64,000 nucleotides of DNA, from assembly GCF_040371945.1 (NCBI RefSeq), contig NZ_BAABWS010000001.1:1054001-1118000 (forward strand). The letters are read 5' to 3'. The stretch comes from Litorivita sp040371945 (GTDB taxonomy: Bacteria > Pseudomonadota > Alphaproteobacteria > Rhodobacterales > Rhodobacteraceae). This document shows positions 42,310-50,632 of the stretch, in pieces. The notes under the pieces are model-generated. The model did not search any database. It saw nothing but the letters and a program-made list of their open reading frames with translations, and was not told the DNA's origin. A program made the translations under genes and the position numbers. The first letter of the stretch is position 1; each line of letters begins with the position of its first letter.

Positions 42310-42841
42310 ACATCCATTTTGGCGGCTTTGGTCCATGCGGGCGGCCTATCTGGCGCTATGTATTCTATTGATATTCTTCAATCTTATGCCGTTTGAAACC
42401 GTTCCGCGCGCGTGGGCTGGGCCCGATCTTCTGGCCGGTTTTACCTGTGCTTGGGTGCTGCGCCGGCCTGAATACACGCCCGTTCTGGCGATTGCGGCCG
42501 TCGCGCTTTTGGCCGATCTGCTCTATCAACGCCCGCCAGGATTATGGGCCGCCTTGATGGTGCTCACGGTCCAAGGGCTGCGCGCGCGCGCCGTCTCCTT
42601 GCGCGATCAGAGCTTCGCGGTGGAATGGGTGAGCGTTGCAACCGCCTTGATCGTGCTGGCGCTGAGCTATCGTGTGATCCTCGCGCTGTTGCTGGTGGAT
42701 CAGGCGCCTTTGGGCCTGACCTTGATCCAGTTGATCATGACGCTCTTGTGCTATCCGCTCGCGGTTTTGATCACGATCACGCTATTTGGCGTGCGGCGGC
42801 CTTCGCTCGCCGAGGTGAACGCGTTAGGACAAAGGCTATGA
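42302..42841 (+). CDS. mreD: Rod shape-determining protein MreD
   Basis: The 179-residue inner-membrane protein has about five helices (about 12-30, 40-55, 60-90, 105-130, 138-162) and the low conservation usual for MreD. Identification rests mainly on its place between mreC (8-base overlap) and the PBP2 gene (ATGA overlap) and on its length and topology. It is thought to bridge MreC and the RodA-PBP2 pair. Confidence 0.85.
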   Translation: MGEHPFWRLWSMRAAYLALCILLIFFNLMPFETVPRAWAGPDLLAGFTCAWVLRRPEYTPVLAIAAVALLADLLYQRPPGLWAALMVLTVQGLRARAVSLRDQSFAVEWVSVATALIVLALSYRVILALLLVDQAPLGLTLIQLIMTLLCYPLAVLITITLFGVRRPSLAEVNALGQRL

Positions 42842-44781
42842 AACGCAACAACCGCGATAGCCTCGAAACCGCGCGCAAGGTGACGCGCCGCGGGCTTATT
42901 TTGGGCGGCGCTCAGGCCGCGTTCATGGGGGCGCTGGCGCTCAGGATGCGGCATCTGCAGGTGGAAGAGGCCGACAAATTCCGGCTTCTGGCCGAAGAGA
43001 ACCGCATCAAAATCAGCCTGATCCCGCCCTCGCGCGGACAGATATTCGACCGCAACGGCAGGATTTTGGCCGAAAACGCCCCCTCTTACCGCATCACCAT
43101 GGTGCGCGAGGACGCGGGCGACGTCGAGGCCGTGCTCGGGCGGCTGGCGCAGCTTATCGAGCTTGATCCCACTGAGATGGAGCGCGCCTTAAGCGAGCTT
43201 CGATCATTGCGCGGCGACACGCAGGTGACAATCGCGGATCGCGTCTCTTGGGAGGCCATGTCGCGCGTCGCGGTCAACGCCCCCGCCCTGCCTGGTGTGA
43301 CGCCCGAAGTCGGCCTGTCGCGGCACTATCCTTTGGGTCAGGACATGGCGCATGTGGTCGGCTACGTCGGTCCGGTCAGCGATTATGACCTGTCGAAAAT
43401 CGACAATCCCGACCAGCTGTTGCTAACCCCGCGTTTCCAGATCGGCAAAATCGGCATGGAGGCCAAACACGAAGAAGACCTGCGTGGCAAGGCCGGTATC
43501 AAACAGGTCGAGGTCAATGCCGCAGGCCGCGAGATGCGCGAATTGGACCGCAAGGAAGGCCGCGCGGGCAAGGACTTCCAACTGACCATCGACCACATGC
43601 TACAAAACTATTGCCAAGCCCGTTTGGGCGAGGAAAGCGCGGCGGCGGTGGTGATGGATTGCGAGAGCGGCGATCTTCTGGCCATCGCCTCTGCGCCCAG
43701 TTTTGATCCGAATTTATTCGTGCGCGGCATCTCGACCACCGACTACCGCGCCCTGACCGAAAACACCTATCGCCCGCTTGCCACCAAATCCGTGCAGGGC
43801 CTTTATCCGCCTGGCTCGACGTTCAAAATGGTGACGGCTCTGGCCGGATTGGAAGAGGGCATCATCACGCCGCTCGACACCGAATATTGCGGCGGGCATC
43901 TTGAGGTGGCCGGTCATAAATTCCACTGCTGGAAACGCGCGGGCCACGGGCACGTAAACCTCGCCTCCTCGCTGCGCGAAAGCTGTGATGTCTATTATTA
44001 TAACCTCGCGCTGGAGGTCGGGATCGAGAAAATCTCGGCCATGGCGATGCGTCTTGGCATCGGCCAGAAATTCGACATCCCGATGAGCGCCGTGGCCACG
44101 GGCCGCGCCCCGACCAAAGCGTGGAAAGAACAAAGCTTTGGCAAGGAATGGGTGATCGGCGACAGCGTCAATGCCTCGATCGGGCAAGGGTTTGTTCTGG
44201 CCTCGCCGCTGCAGCTGGCGGTGATGAGCGCGCGGATTGCCACGGGGCGCGCCTTGGTGCCGCGTCTGGTCAAATCCGTCGACGGGGTCGAAACCTCCTT
44301 TGCGGCGGGCGAAAGCCTCGGGCTGAATGAAAACAACCTGCGCCATGTGCGCAAGGCGATGTTCGATGTTTCCAACAACCGGCGCGGCACGGCCTTTGGG
44401 AGCCGCATCACCGCCAAGGGCATGGAAATGGCGGGAAAAACCGGCACCAGCCAAGTGCGCAACATCACCGCCGCCGAGCGACGCTCGGGCGTGCGCTCGA
44501 ACCGCGATCTGCCGTGGGAGCGGCGCGATCACGCGCTGTTTGTCGATTTTGCGCCCTATGACAATCCCAAGGTCGCGGTGGCGGTCGTGGTCGAACATGG
44601 CGGCGGCGGATCGACCGCAGCCGCGCCCATCGCCCGCGACATCACCTTGCAAGCCCTCTACGGCGAAGACCCGCCCCTGTCGGCCTATCCGGCCAAAGAC
44701 CGAGGCCGCATCGCCGCGCAGCAAAAACGTCTGCGCCAAGCCCGCCCCGCCCCCGACACCGACGGGAGCGGACGCGCATGA
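42838..44781 (+). CDS. mrdA: Peptidoglycan transpeptidase PBP2
   Basis: The 647-residue class B penicillin-binding protein cross-links side-wall peptidoglycan. Order: short cytoplasmic part, a hydrophobic segment (GLILGGAQAAFMGALAL at about 19-35), and a dimerisation domain with RGQIFDRNGRILAEN at about 66-80. The transpeptidase domain has SxxK in PGSTFKMV at about 325, SCD at about 381 and KTG in MAGKTGTSQV at about 536. The start is at the ATGA overlap with mreD; the frame upstream belongs to mreD's shadow. It overlaps rodA by ATGA, so the two partner enzymes are translationally coupled. Confidence 0.96.
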   Translation: MKRNNRDSLETARKVTRRGLILGGAQAAFMGALALRMRHLQVEEADKFRLLAEENRIKISLIPPSRGQIFDRNGRILAENAPSYRITMVREDAGDVEAVLGRLAQLIELDPTEMERALSELRSLRGDTQVTIADRVSWEAMSRVAVNAPALPGVTPEVGLSRHYPLGQDMAHVVGYVGPVSDYDLSKIDNPDQLLLTPRFQIGKIGMEAKHEEDLRGKAGIKQVEVNAAGREMRELDRKEGRAGKDFQLTIDHMLQNYCQARLGEESAAAVVMDCESGDLLAIASAPSFDPNLFVRGISTTDYRALTENTYRPLATKSVQGLYPPGSTFKMVTALAGLEEGIITPLDTEYCGGHLEVAGHKFHCWKRAGHGHVNLASSLRESCDVYYYNLALEVGIEKISAMAMRLGIGQKFDIPMSAVATGRAPTKAWKEQSFGKEWVIGDSVNASIGQGFVLASPLQLAVMSARIATGRALVPRLVKSVDGVETSFAAGESLGLNENNLRHVRKAMFDVSNNRRGTAFGSRITAKGMEMAGKTGTSQVRNITAAERRSGVRSNRDLPWERRDHALFVDFAPYDNPKVAVAVVVEHGGGGSTAAAPIARDITLQALYGEDPPLSAYPAKDRGRIAAQQKRLRQARPAPDTDGSGRA

Positions 44782-45917
44782 GCTATCTTGAGTATTCGGT
44801 CAAATCCGCGCCCACGGGGCTGCGCAAATTTCTCTATTTCAACTGGCCTTTGACCTTGCTGCTCATCGCCGTGGCCAGCGCCGGTTTCTTGATGCTCTAC
44901 TCGGTCGCGGGTGGCGGGTTTGACCCGTGGTCGGAGGCGCAGATGAAGCGCTTTGGCCTTGGTCTTGCGATCATGTTTATCGTCGGCATGGTGCCCGCGT
45001 GGTTTTGGCGCAATACCGCTGGTGCTGCCTATCTCGTCTCGCTTATCCTTCTGATCGCAGTCGAATTTTTCGGCACGGTCGGCATGGGCGCGCAGCGCTG
45101 GATCGACCTTGGCTTCATGCGTTTGCAACCTTCGGAGTTGATGAAAGTCACGCTGGTGTTGCTGCTGGCCTCCTATTACGACTGGCTGCCGACAAAACGT
45201 GTCTCGCATCCGGTTTGGGTGATTGTGCCCGCGCTGATCATTTTGGTGCCGACGTTTTTGGTCCTCAAGCAACCCGACCTTGGCACCTCGCTTTTGCTGA
45301 TCGCGTCGGGGGCGGTGGTGATGTTTATGGCCGGTGTGCATTGGTCCTATTTCGCCGCCGTATTGGCTACGGGCGTCGGGCTTGTCACAGCCGTATTCAA
45401 ATCGCGCGGCACGCCGTGGCAATTGCTCAAAGATTACCAATACAGGCGGATCGACACGTTTTTGGACCCTTCCACCGATCCGCTTGGCGCGGGCTATCAC
45501 ATCACCCAATCCAAGATCGCGCTCGGGTCGGGCGGATGGACGGGGCGCGGGTTTATGCAAGGCACGCAAAGCCGGTTGAACTTCCTGCCGGAAAAGCACA
45601 CCGATTTCATTTTCACCACTCTGGCCGAAGAATTCGGTTTCGTCGGCGGGGTGACGCTTCTGGGGCTTTATGCGCTCATTATCGTGTTCTGCTTCGCCTC
45701 GGCGCTCTCCAACAAGGACCGGTTTTCCTCTTTGATGACCTTCGGCCTTGCGTCGACATTCTTTTTCTTTTTTGCCGTGAACATGTCGATGGTGATGGGG
45801 CTTGCGCCTGTCGTCGGCGTGCCGCTGCCGCTGGTCAGCTATGGCGGCTCGGCCATGTTGGTCTTGATGGTGGCCTTTGGATTGATCCAAAGCGCCCATG
45901 TCCACAGGCCGCGATAA
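44778..45917 (+). CDS. rodA: SEDS peptidoglycan glycosyltransferase RodA
   Basis: The 379-residue polytopic protein has about ten membrane helices and the SEDS signatures GMGAQRWIDLGFMRLQPSELMK and, near the end, NMSMVMGLAPVVGVPLPLVSYGGSAML. It polymerises glycan strands together with PBP2, whose gene overlaps it. It is the last gene of the mre unit; ghrA follows after 25 bases without a visible terminator and may be read through. Confidence 0.96.
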   Translation: MSYLEYSVKSAPTGLRKFLYFNWPLTLLLIAVASAGFLMLYSVAGGGFDPWSEAQMKRFGLGLAIMFIVGMVPAWFWRNTAGAAYLVSLILLIAVEFFGTVGMGAQRWIDLGFMRLQPSELMKVTLVLLLASYYDWLPTKRVSHPVWVIVPALIILVPTFLVLKQPDLGTSLLLIASGAVVMFMAGVHWSYFAAVLATGVGLVTAVFKSRGTPWQLLKDYQYRRIDTFLDPSTDPLGAGYHITQSKIALGSGGWTGRGFMQGTQSRLNFLPEKHTDFIFTTLAEEFGFVGGVTLLGLYALIIVFCFASALSNKDRFSSLMTFGLASTFFFFFAVNMSMVMGLAPVVGVPLPLVSYGGSAMLVLMVAFGLIQSAHVHRPR

Positions 45918-45942
45918 CCGGCCCAAACACAAAGGCTTACCC

Positions 45943-46875
45943 ATGACTGTTAAAGTCCTTTTCGCAGGCCGCGCCGGTCTTTGGGACAGCTATGAGACCC
46001 ATCTCAAAACCGCCCTTGCCGCGGCGGGTGTCGAGGCCGAGATCGGCCCGCAAGTGGACCCACAAGAGGCGCGCTATCTGTTGATCAGCGTGAAAGACGC
46101 ACCGCAAGACTACGCCGCCTTCCCCCGCCTGAGGGCCGTGCAAACCCTTTCGGCAGGGGTCGAACATGTAGCGGGCAACCCGACGCTGCGCGTCCCTCTG
46201 GCGCGATTGGTCGATACGGGGTTGACGCAAGGCATGGTGGAATGGTGCACGGGGCATGTGCTGCGCCATCATCTGGGAATGGATGCGCAGATCACCCGCA
46301 ACGAACCGATATGGGATCCCAAAGTGCCGCCGCTGGCATGGAGCCGGAAGGTCACCGTTTTGGGCTTGGGCGCCTTGGGGCAAGCCGTGGGCGAGGCGCT
46401 CGCGGCGCTCGGATTTGAGGTGCACGGGTGGAGCCGTTCGCCCAAATCCATCGCGGGGATCACCTGTCATCACGGCGACGAGGGGTTGAAAAGCGCCCTG
46501 CAAGGCGCTGAGATTGTGGTACTTTTGCTCCCGAAAACCGCTGCGACCGAAAACGTCATAAACGCGCAATCGATGGCGCAAATGGCGCGCGGCGCGGTGA
46601 TCATCAACCCAGGACGCGGGCCATTGATCGACGACGAGGCGTTGATTGCGGCGCTGGATGAGGGGCAAATCGGCCATGCCACTTTGGATGTGTTTCGCGC
46701 CGAGCCCTTGCCGCAGGCCCATCCGTTTTGGGCGCATCCCAATATCACCGTCACGCCGCATATCGCCTCGGAAACGCGGCCCGAGACGGCGGCGCAGGTC
46801 GTGGCCGAAAACATCCGCCGTAGTGAAGCGGGCGAAGAGATGCTTCATCTGGTGGATGCGGCGCGCGGGTATTGA
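45943..46875 (+). CDS. ghrA: Glyoxylate/hydroxypyruvate reductase A
   Basis: The 310-residue enzyme reduces glyoxylate and hydroxypyruvate with NADPH. The Rossmann motif VLGLGALGQAVGEALAALGFEVHGWSRS is at about 139-166. The 2-hydroxyacid dehydrogenase features are IINPGRGPLIDDEAL and the catalytic His in TPHIASETRPETA. I start at the ATG at 45943, not the upstream ATG inside rodA's end. Its stop lies 7 bases from the convergent sseB stop. Confidence 0.9.
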   Translation: MTVKVLFAGRAGLWDSYETHLKTALAAAGVEAEIGPQVDPQEARYLLISVKDAPQDYAAFPRLRAVQTLSAGVEHVAGNPTLRVPLARLVDTGLTQGMVEWCTGHVLRHHLGMDAQITRNEPIWDPKVPPLAWSRKVTVLGLGALGQAVGEALAALGFEVHGWSRSPKSIAGITCHHGDEGLKSALQGAEIVVLLLPKTAATENVINAQSMAQMARGAVIINPGRGPLIDDEALIAALDEGQIGHATLDVFRAEPLPQAHPFWAHPNITVTPHIASETRPETAAQVVAENIRRSEAGEEMLHLVDAARGY

Positions 46876-46882
46876 GACGGGC

Positions 46883-47686
46883 CTAGCGCAGGATCGGCGG
46901 TTTGCTCGGGTCCGATCCAGGCGCGGGGCGCGGGGCGGCGAGGCTCTCGTCGGGCTGCGGCAGATCGAACCGCAATCCCACCTTGGCCAGTTTCCCTGCC
47001 GCCGCATCCGAGGCGCGGAAGAACGCAACATCCATTGCCCCCGCCTCGATCCCCGAAAAGGTCAAGGCCTCGGCGGCGGCTTTGGCCAGCGCGCTTTCGG
47101 CATGGGGCAATGCGTCGACGAAGCCGAGCATATGCCCCTGCCCGCCGCTTTCAAATCGCACACCGACCAGATAGGCCATCCGCGCCATGCCGACCGCGCT
47201 GGCCAATTTGGCGTCAATCGCGCCAAGCAAAGCCTCGGGCAATCCCTTGGGCGGAGTAAATTCGGCGATCTTTTCTTCGGCCTCTTGCGGCGCATTGCCG
47301 AGCGTATCCACCAACCAATCCACCGCCTCGGGCGGGATCAGAATCGACGAAGGCGCCACCTCCAGATTGACGCCAAGCCCGATGCCTTGGCCCGCCAAAA
47401 GCCCCGCAACCACGCGCCCCGACAGCGCCGCATAGGGCGCAGGGCGGCCCGTGAAACCGGTCAAACGCTCTTCGCGGTCGAACAGCAAAACAAAGGAATG
47501 GTCTGACAATTCAAAGAGTTCCGGCTCGATGTTCTCTCCCTGCGGCTCTTTGGTGAGCAGCAAGAACAGCTCGCTGTCGGCCAGCCTCTCGAAAAACCGC
47601 AATCGGGCGGCATCATCGTCGGGCGCGGCCTCCATCGCGGCATGGGCGCCATCAAGCGGGGTAAGCGTCGGGGCGGGGTCAGTCAT
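46883..47686 (-). CDS. SseB-family protein
   Basis: The 267-residue soluble protein shows the SseB N-terminal layout: MEAAPDDDAARLRFFERLADSELFLLL followed by LFELSDHSFVLLFDREERLTGF. A C-terminal domain with GHMLGFVDALPHAESALAKAAAEAL completes it. SseB-type proteins are linked to serine-sensitivity or secretion phenotypes in enterics, but their biochemical role is unknown. The ATG ending at 47686 overlaps the end of the upstream uracil-DNA glycosylase gene by 8 bases, so the two are coupled. Confidence 0.82.
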   Translation of the reverse strand: MTDPAPTLTPLDGAHAAMEAAPDDDAARLRFFERLADSELFLLLTKEPQGENIEPELFELSDHSFVLLFDREERLTGFTGRPAPYAALSGRVVAGLLAGQGIGLGVNLEVAPSSILIPPEAVDWLVDTLGNAPQEAEEKIAEFTPPKGLPEALLGAIDAKLASAVGMARMAYLVGVRFESGGQGHMLGFVDALPHAESALAKAAAEALTFSGIEAGAMDVAFFRASDAAAGKLAKVGLRFDLPQPDESLAAPRPAPGSDPSKPPILR

Positions 47687-48302
47687 TGAACACCTTTTCA
47701 ACCTGTTGGCGCAATTCGGGCAAGAGCTGTGCCGCGAACCACGGGTTGCGTTTGAGCCAAGCGGTATTGCGCCACGACGGGTGAGGCAAGGGGAAGATGC
47801 GCGGCGCATGCGCGCGCCAATCCGCCACCGTCGCCGTGACCGAGGCTTTGCCGCCCAGATAATTGCGCATCGCCGCCCCGCCGACCAAGACCGTCAGCGC
47901 AATATTCGGCAAGGCCGCGCGCACCTGCGCCCCCCATGTTTGCGCGCAGACCGGCGGCGGCGGCAAATCCGCGCCCTTCGCCGAATATCCAGGAAAGCAA
48001 AAGGCCTGCGGCACCACCGCGATGCGGGCGCGGTCATAAAACATGTCGCGATCCAGCCCGAGCCAGTCGCGCAGCCGCTCGCCCGAGGCATCATCAAAAG
48101 GAATGCCCGATTGATGCACCCGCATTCCCGGCGCCTGCCCCGCGATCAAAATCCGCGCCGATGCGCAAAACCACGGCACTGGGCGCGGGATATGCGCGGT
48201 TTTCGTCGCGGCAAAGCGTGCGGCGCAAATCCGGCAGGCCTTGATACGCGCGCAAAGCGCCTCTGCCACTTGCGGAATATCTTCATCACTTCGCTCATTC
48301 AT
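47679..48302 (-). CDS. Uracil-DNA glycosylase superfamily protein
   Basis: The 207-residue protein has the superfamily motif ILIAGQAPGMRVHQSGIPFDD (GxAPG loop with a following D) at about 55-75 and the C-terminal HPS motif in PLPHPSWRN at about 171. The N-terminus carries Cys residues (CARIKACRICAARF) reminiscent of the Fe-S families 4/5, but the full four-Cys set is not certain. It probably removes uracil from DNA, though a related activity is possible. The start at 48302 follows GAGGGGTCTCAT. It is co-translated with sseB downstream and divergent from nhaA. Confidence 0.8.
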   Translation of the reverse strand: MNERSDEDIPQVAEALCARIKACRICAARFAATKTAHIPRPVPWFCASARILIAGQAPGMRVHQSGIPFDDASGERLRDWLGLDRDMFYDRARIAVVPQAFCFPGYSAKGADLPPPPVCAQTWGAQVRAALPNIALTVLVGGAAMRNYLGGKASVTATVADWRAHAPRIFPLPHPSWRNTAWLKRNPWFAAQLLPELRQQVEKVFND

Positions 48303-48467
48303 ATGAGACCCCTCGCCTGCCCCCCATCCGCGCCAATCCGCACAGTATGCGCGCATCATGACATGCGCAGCACATGCACATCTGCCGTTTTTGCCGCCCT
48401 TCGCTTGCCCCTTGGCGGCAAATGTCCTAATTGCGCAGGGCACGAACAACAAAACAGGCCCCTTGAT

Positions 48468-49715
48468 ATGTATCGCGTCTGGAACTTCCTTACCAACTAT
48501 TCCCTTTTGCTGATCATCGGCGCGCTGACTGCTTTGGTCTGGGCCAATGTGAACGCCGAAAGCTATCACCATTTCGTCGAGTTCGTGATCTGGGATCACG
48601 CGCCCATCGGGCATCCGCATGACGGGCACCGCACGCTGACGCTGCATTACCTTATCAACGACGTGTTGATGGCGCTGTTCTTTGCCATCGCCGCCAAGGA
48701 AGTCTGGGAAGCCATCATCCTCAAGAACGGCTCGCTGCGCGGCAAAAAGGCGGCAACGCCCTTGTTTGCAACGCTCGGCGGCATGGTCGGACCGATTGCG
48801 ATTTACCTTGGCATGGCGCTGTTCATCTGGCCCGACACCTATAGCAACGTCTCCAACGGTTGGGCGATCCCGACCGCGACGGATATCGCTTTTTCCTATC
48901 TGGTGGGGCGGATTGTCTTTGGCGCGGGGCACCCTGCGGTGCGCTTCTTGCTTTTGTTGGCCATCGCCGATGACGCGGCGGGCCTGATCATCTTGGCGAT
49001 TTTCTATCCCTCCGGCGATCTTGCGCCGCAATGGCTCGGCCTGTCCTTGGCCGCAGCGGTGGCGGTTTATGTCTTGGCCAACTGGCTGCCGCGCCGTTTG
49101 GACCGCGGCAACCAGATGCGCCCGAATTCGACATGGATGCGCAACAAGCTCGGGTTTTGGCCCTATGCGATCGCCGCCTGTATCAGCTGGTACGGCTTTA
49201 TGCGCTCGGGCATTCACCCCGCTCTTGGCCTTTTGCCCATCGTGCCGACAATCCCCCATGCGGACCGCGCGTTCGGGATCTTCTCGGAGGCAGAGCAATA
49301 TCTGACCGACCTTTTGAATCACATCGAGCATCTGCTCAAACATCCGGTCGAGATCATCTTGTTCTTCTTCGGCTTGGTCAATGCAGGCGTCGAGTTCTCC
49401 GCCATCAGCGAGCCGACTTGGCTTGTGCTGGGCGGTTTGATCATCGGCAAACCTTTGGGCATCTTGATCTTTGGCTATATCGGCGCGCGCGTCTTGCGCC
49501 TTGGCTTGCCGCAGGGCATGCGGATCATCGATTTGTTTGTCATCGGCTGCGTGGCCGCGATCGGTTTCACCGTCTCGCTCTTCATCGCATCCGTCGCCTT
49601 TGACGCCGGACCGGTGCAGGATGCGGCCAAAATGGGCGCGCTCTTTAGCTTCGCCGCCGCCGGTATTTCGATTGTTGCCGGTCTGGTCTGCCGCGTCGAG
49701 AAGCGGCAGATTTAA
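48468..49715 (+). CDS. nhaA: Na+/H+ antiporter NhaA
   Basis: The 415-residue inner-membrane antiporter exports Na+ for H+. The ion-binding aspartates lie in PTATDIAFSYLVG at about 135-147 and AIADDAAGLIILAIF at about 165-179, as in E. coli (Asp133, Asp163, Asp164). About twelve helices are visible. I start at the ATG at 48468 because NhaA homology begins there; the upstream in-frame region overlaps the divergent promoter. A strong terminator follows. Confidence 0.93.
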   Translation: MYRVWNFLTNYSLLLIIGALTALVWANVNAESYHHFVEFVIWDHAPIGHPHDGHRTLTLHYLINDVLMALFFAIAAKEVWEAIILKNGSLRGKKAATPLFATLGGMVGPIAIYLGMALFIWPDTYSNVSNGWAIPTATDIAFSYLVGRIVFGAGHPAVRFLLLLAIADDAAGLIILAIFYPSGDLAPQWLGLSLAAAVAVYVLANWLPRRLDRGNQMRPNSTWMRNKLGFWPYAIAACISWYGFMRSGIHPALGLLPIVPTIPHADRAFGIFSEAEQYLTDLLNHIEHLLKHPVEIILFFFGLVNAGVEFSAISEPTWLVLGGLIIGKPLGILIFGYIGARVLRLGLPQGMRIIDLFVIGCVAAIGFTVSLFIASVAFDAGPVQDAAKMGALFSFAAAGISIVAGLVCRVEKRQI

Positions 49716-49748
49716 GGCAAGGGCGCTAAATTGCCAGCAAAGCTCAAC

Positions 49749-49778
49749 AAAACCGGCCCCCTCGCGGGCCGGTTTTTT
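49749..49778 (+). terminator. Intrinsic terminator after nhaA
   Basis: AAAACCGGCCC (49749-49759) pairs with GGGCCGGTTTT (49766-49776), ending in six T. Confidence 0.92.
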
Positions 49779-49931
49779 CGTATCCGGTGCCATATTTTGG
49801 CCCCAGTGAGATGTTTTATTGTTTCCTGATCCGGCATAATATGTCGGCAAGAGGGGCAAAGTGATCATCAGGCGGCCATGGCATCAACCATGTCCTTGAT
49901 CCCAAAGCCCACAAACACAAAGTTAATAATG

Positions 49932-49950
49932 CCCTTCTAGAACAGAAGGG
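49932..49950 (+). repeat. Inverted repeat in the kpsT leader
   Basis: CCCTTCT (49932-49938) and AGAAGGG (49944-49950) form a 7-bp palindrome 22 bases before the kpsT start. It may be an operator or a leader hairpin. Confidence 0.5.
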
Positions 49951-49972
49951 TGAGCAGCAACCGGAGCGAGAA

Positions 49973-50632
49973 ATGCTCGAGTTCGAGAATGTCAGCAAGT
50001 CCTTTTGGACCGGCACGCAGCGCAAGGTGATCCTTGACCGCGTGTCGTTCAAGGTTGAGCTTGGCAGATCGCTCGGGATTCTCGCGCCCAATGGCACCGG
50101 TAAAACCACGCTGATCAATATGATGGCGGGGCTGGAAAAACCCGACGAGGGCGAAGTGCGCCGCGATTGCCGCATTTCCTTCCCCTTGGGATTTATGGGC
50201 GGGGTCGTGTCCAAACACTCCGCCTTTGAAAACAGCCGCTATATCGCCCGCCTATACGGGTTGGACCCTGATTATGTCGAAGCCTTCTGCCGCTGGATGT
50301 GCGATCTTGGCGAGTATTTCGACCAACCGCTCGGCACCTATAGCCAAGGGATGCGCGCGCGCTTTTCCTTTGCGCTGATGCTGGCGCTCGACTTCGATAT
50401 CTACCTCATTGACGAGGGCATGCCCTCGTCCACCGATGTGGAATTCAACCGCAAAGCCGGCGAGATTCTCAAGGAACGCCTGCGCACCACCACCGTGGTG
50501 ATCGTCTCACACCAGCCCAAAACACTGGAACGCTTTGCCAATTCGGCAGCGGTCCTGATGGGCGGGCAAATTTATATGTTCGATAGCTTGGAAGAAGCGA
50601 AACAGCTCTATGACTACGAAACCCAAAGCTAG
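49973..50632 (+). CDS. kpsT: Capsule polysaccharide exporter ATP-binding protein, KpsT type
   Basis: The 219-residue ATPase drives export of capsular polysaccharide. Walker A is APNGTGKTTL (about 38-47), the signature YSQGMRARFSFAL, and Walker B FDIYLIDEGMPS. This SQGM-type signature and the IDEGMPS motif are characteristic of KpsT/CtrD/Wzt exporters. It starts after CCGGAGCGAGAA. It overlaps the next gene by 23 bases. The membrane permease KpsM, normally encoded beside it, is not found in the window. Confidence 0.9.
   Translation: MLEFENVSKSFWTGTQRKVILDRVSFKVELGRSLGILAPNGTGKTTLINMMAGLEKPDEGEVRRDCRISFPLGFMGGVVSKHSAFENSRYIARLYGLDPDYVEAFCRWMCDLGEYFDQPLGTYSQGMRARFSFALMLALDFDIYLIDEGMPSSTDVEFNRKAGEILKERLRTTTVVIVSHQPKTLERFANSAAVLMGGQIYMFDSLEEAKQLYDYETQS

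Noticed and set aside
49810..49863. 17-codon open frame upstream of kpsT considered as a leader peptide
   Set aside because: No ribosome site, no run of regulatory codons and no matching attenuator structure; the palindrome at 49932 is separate.
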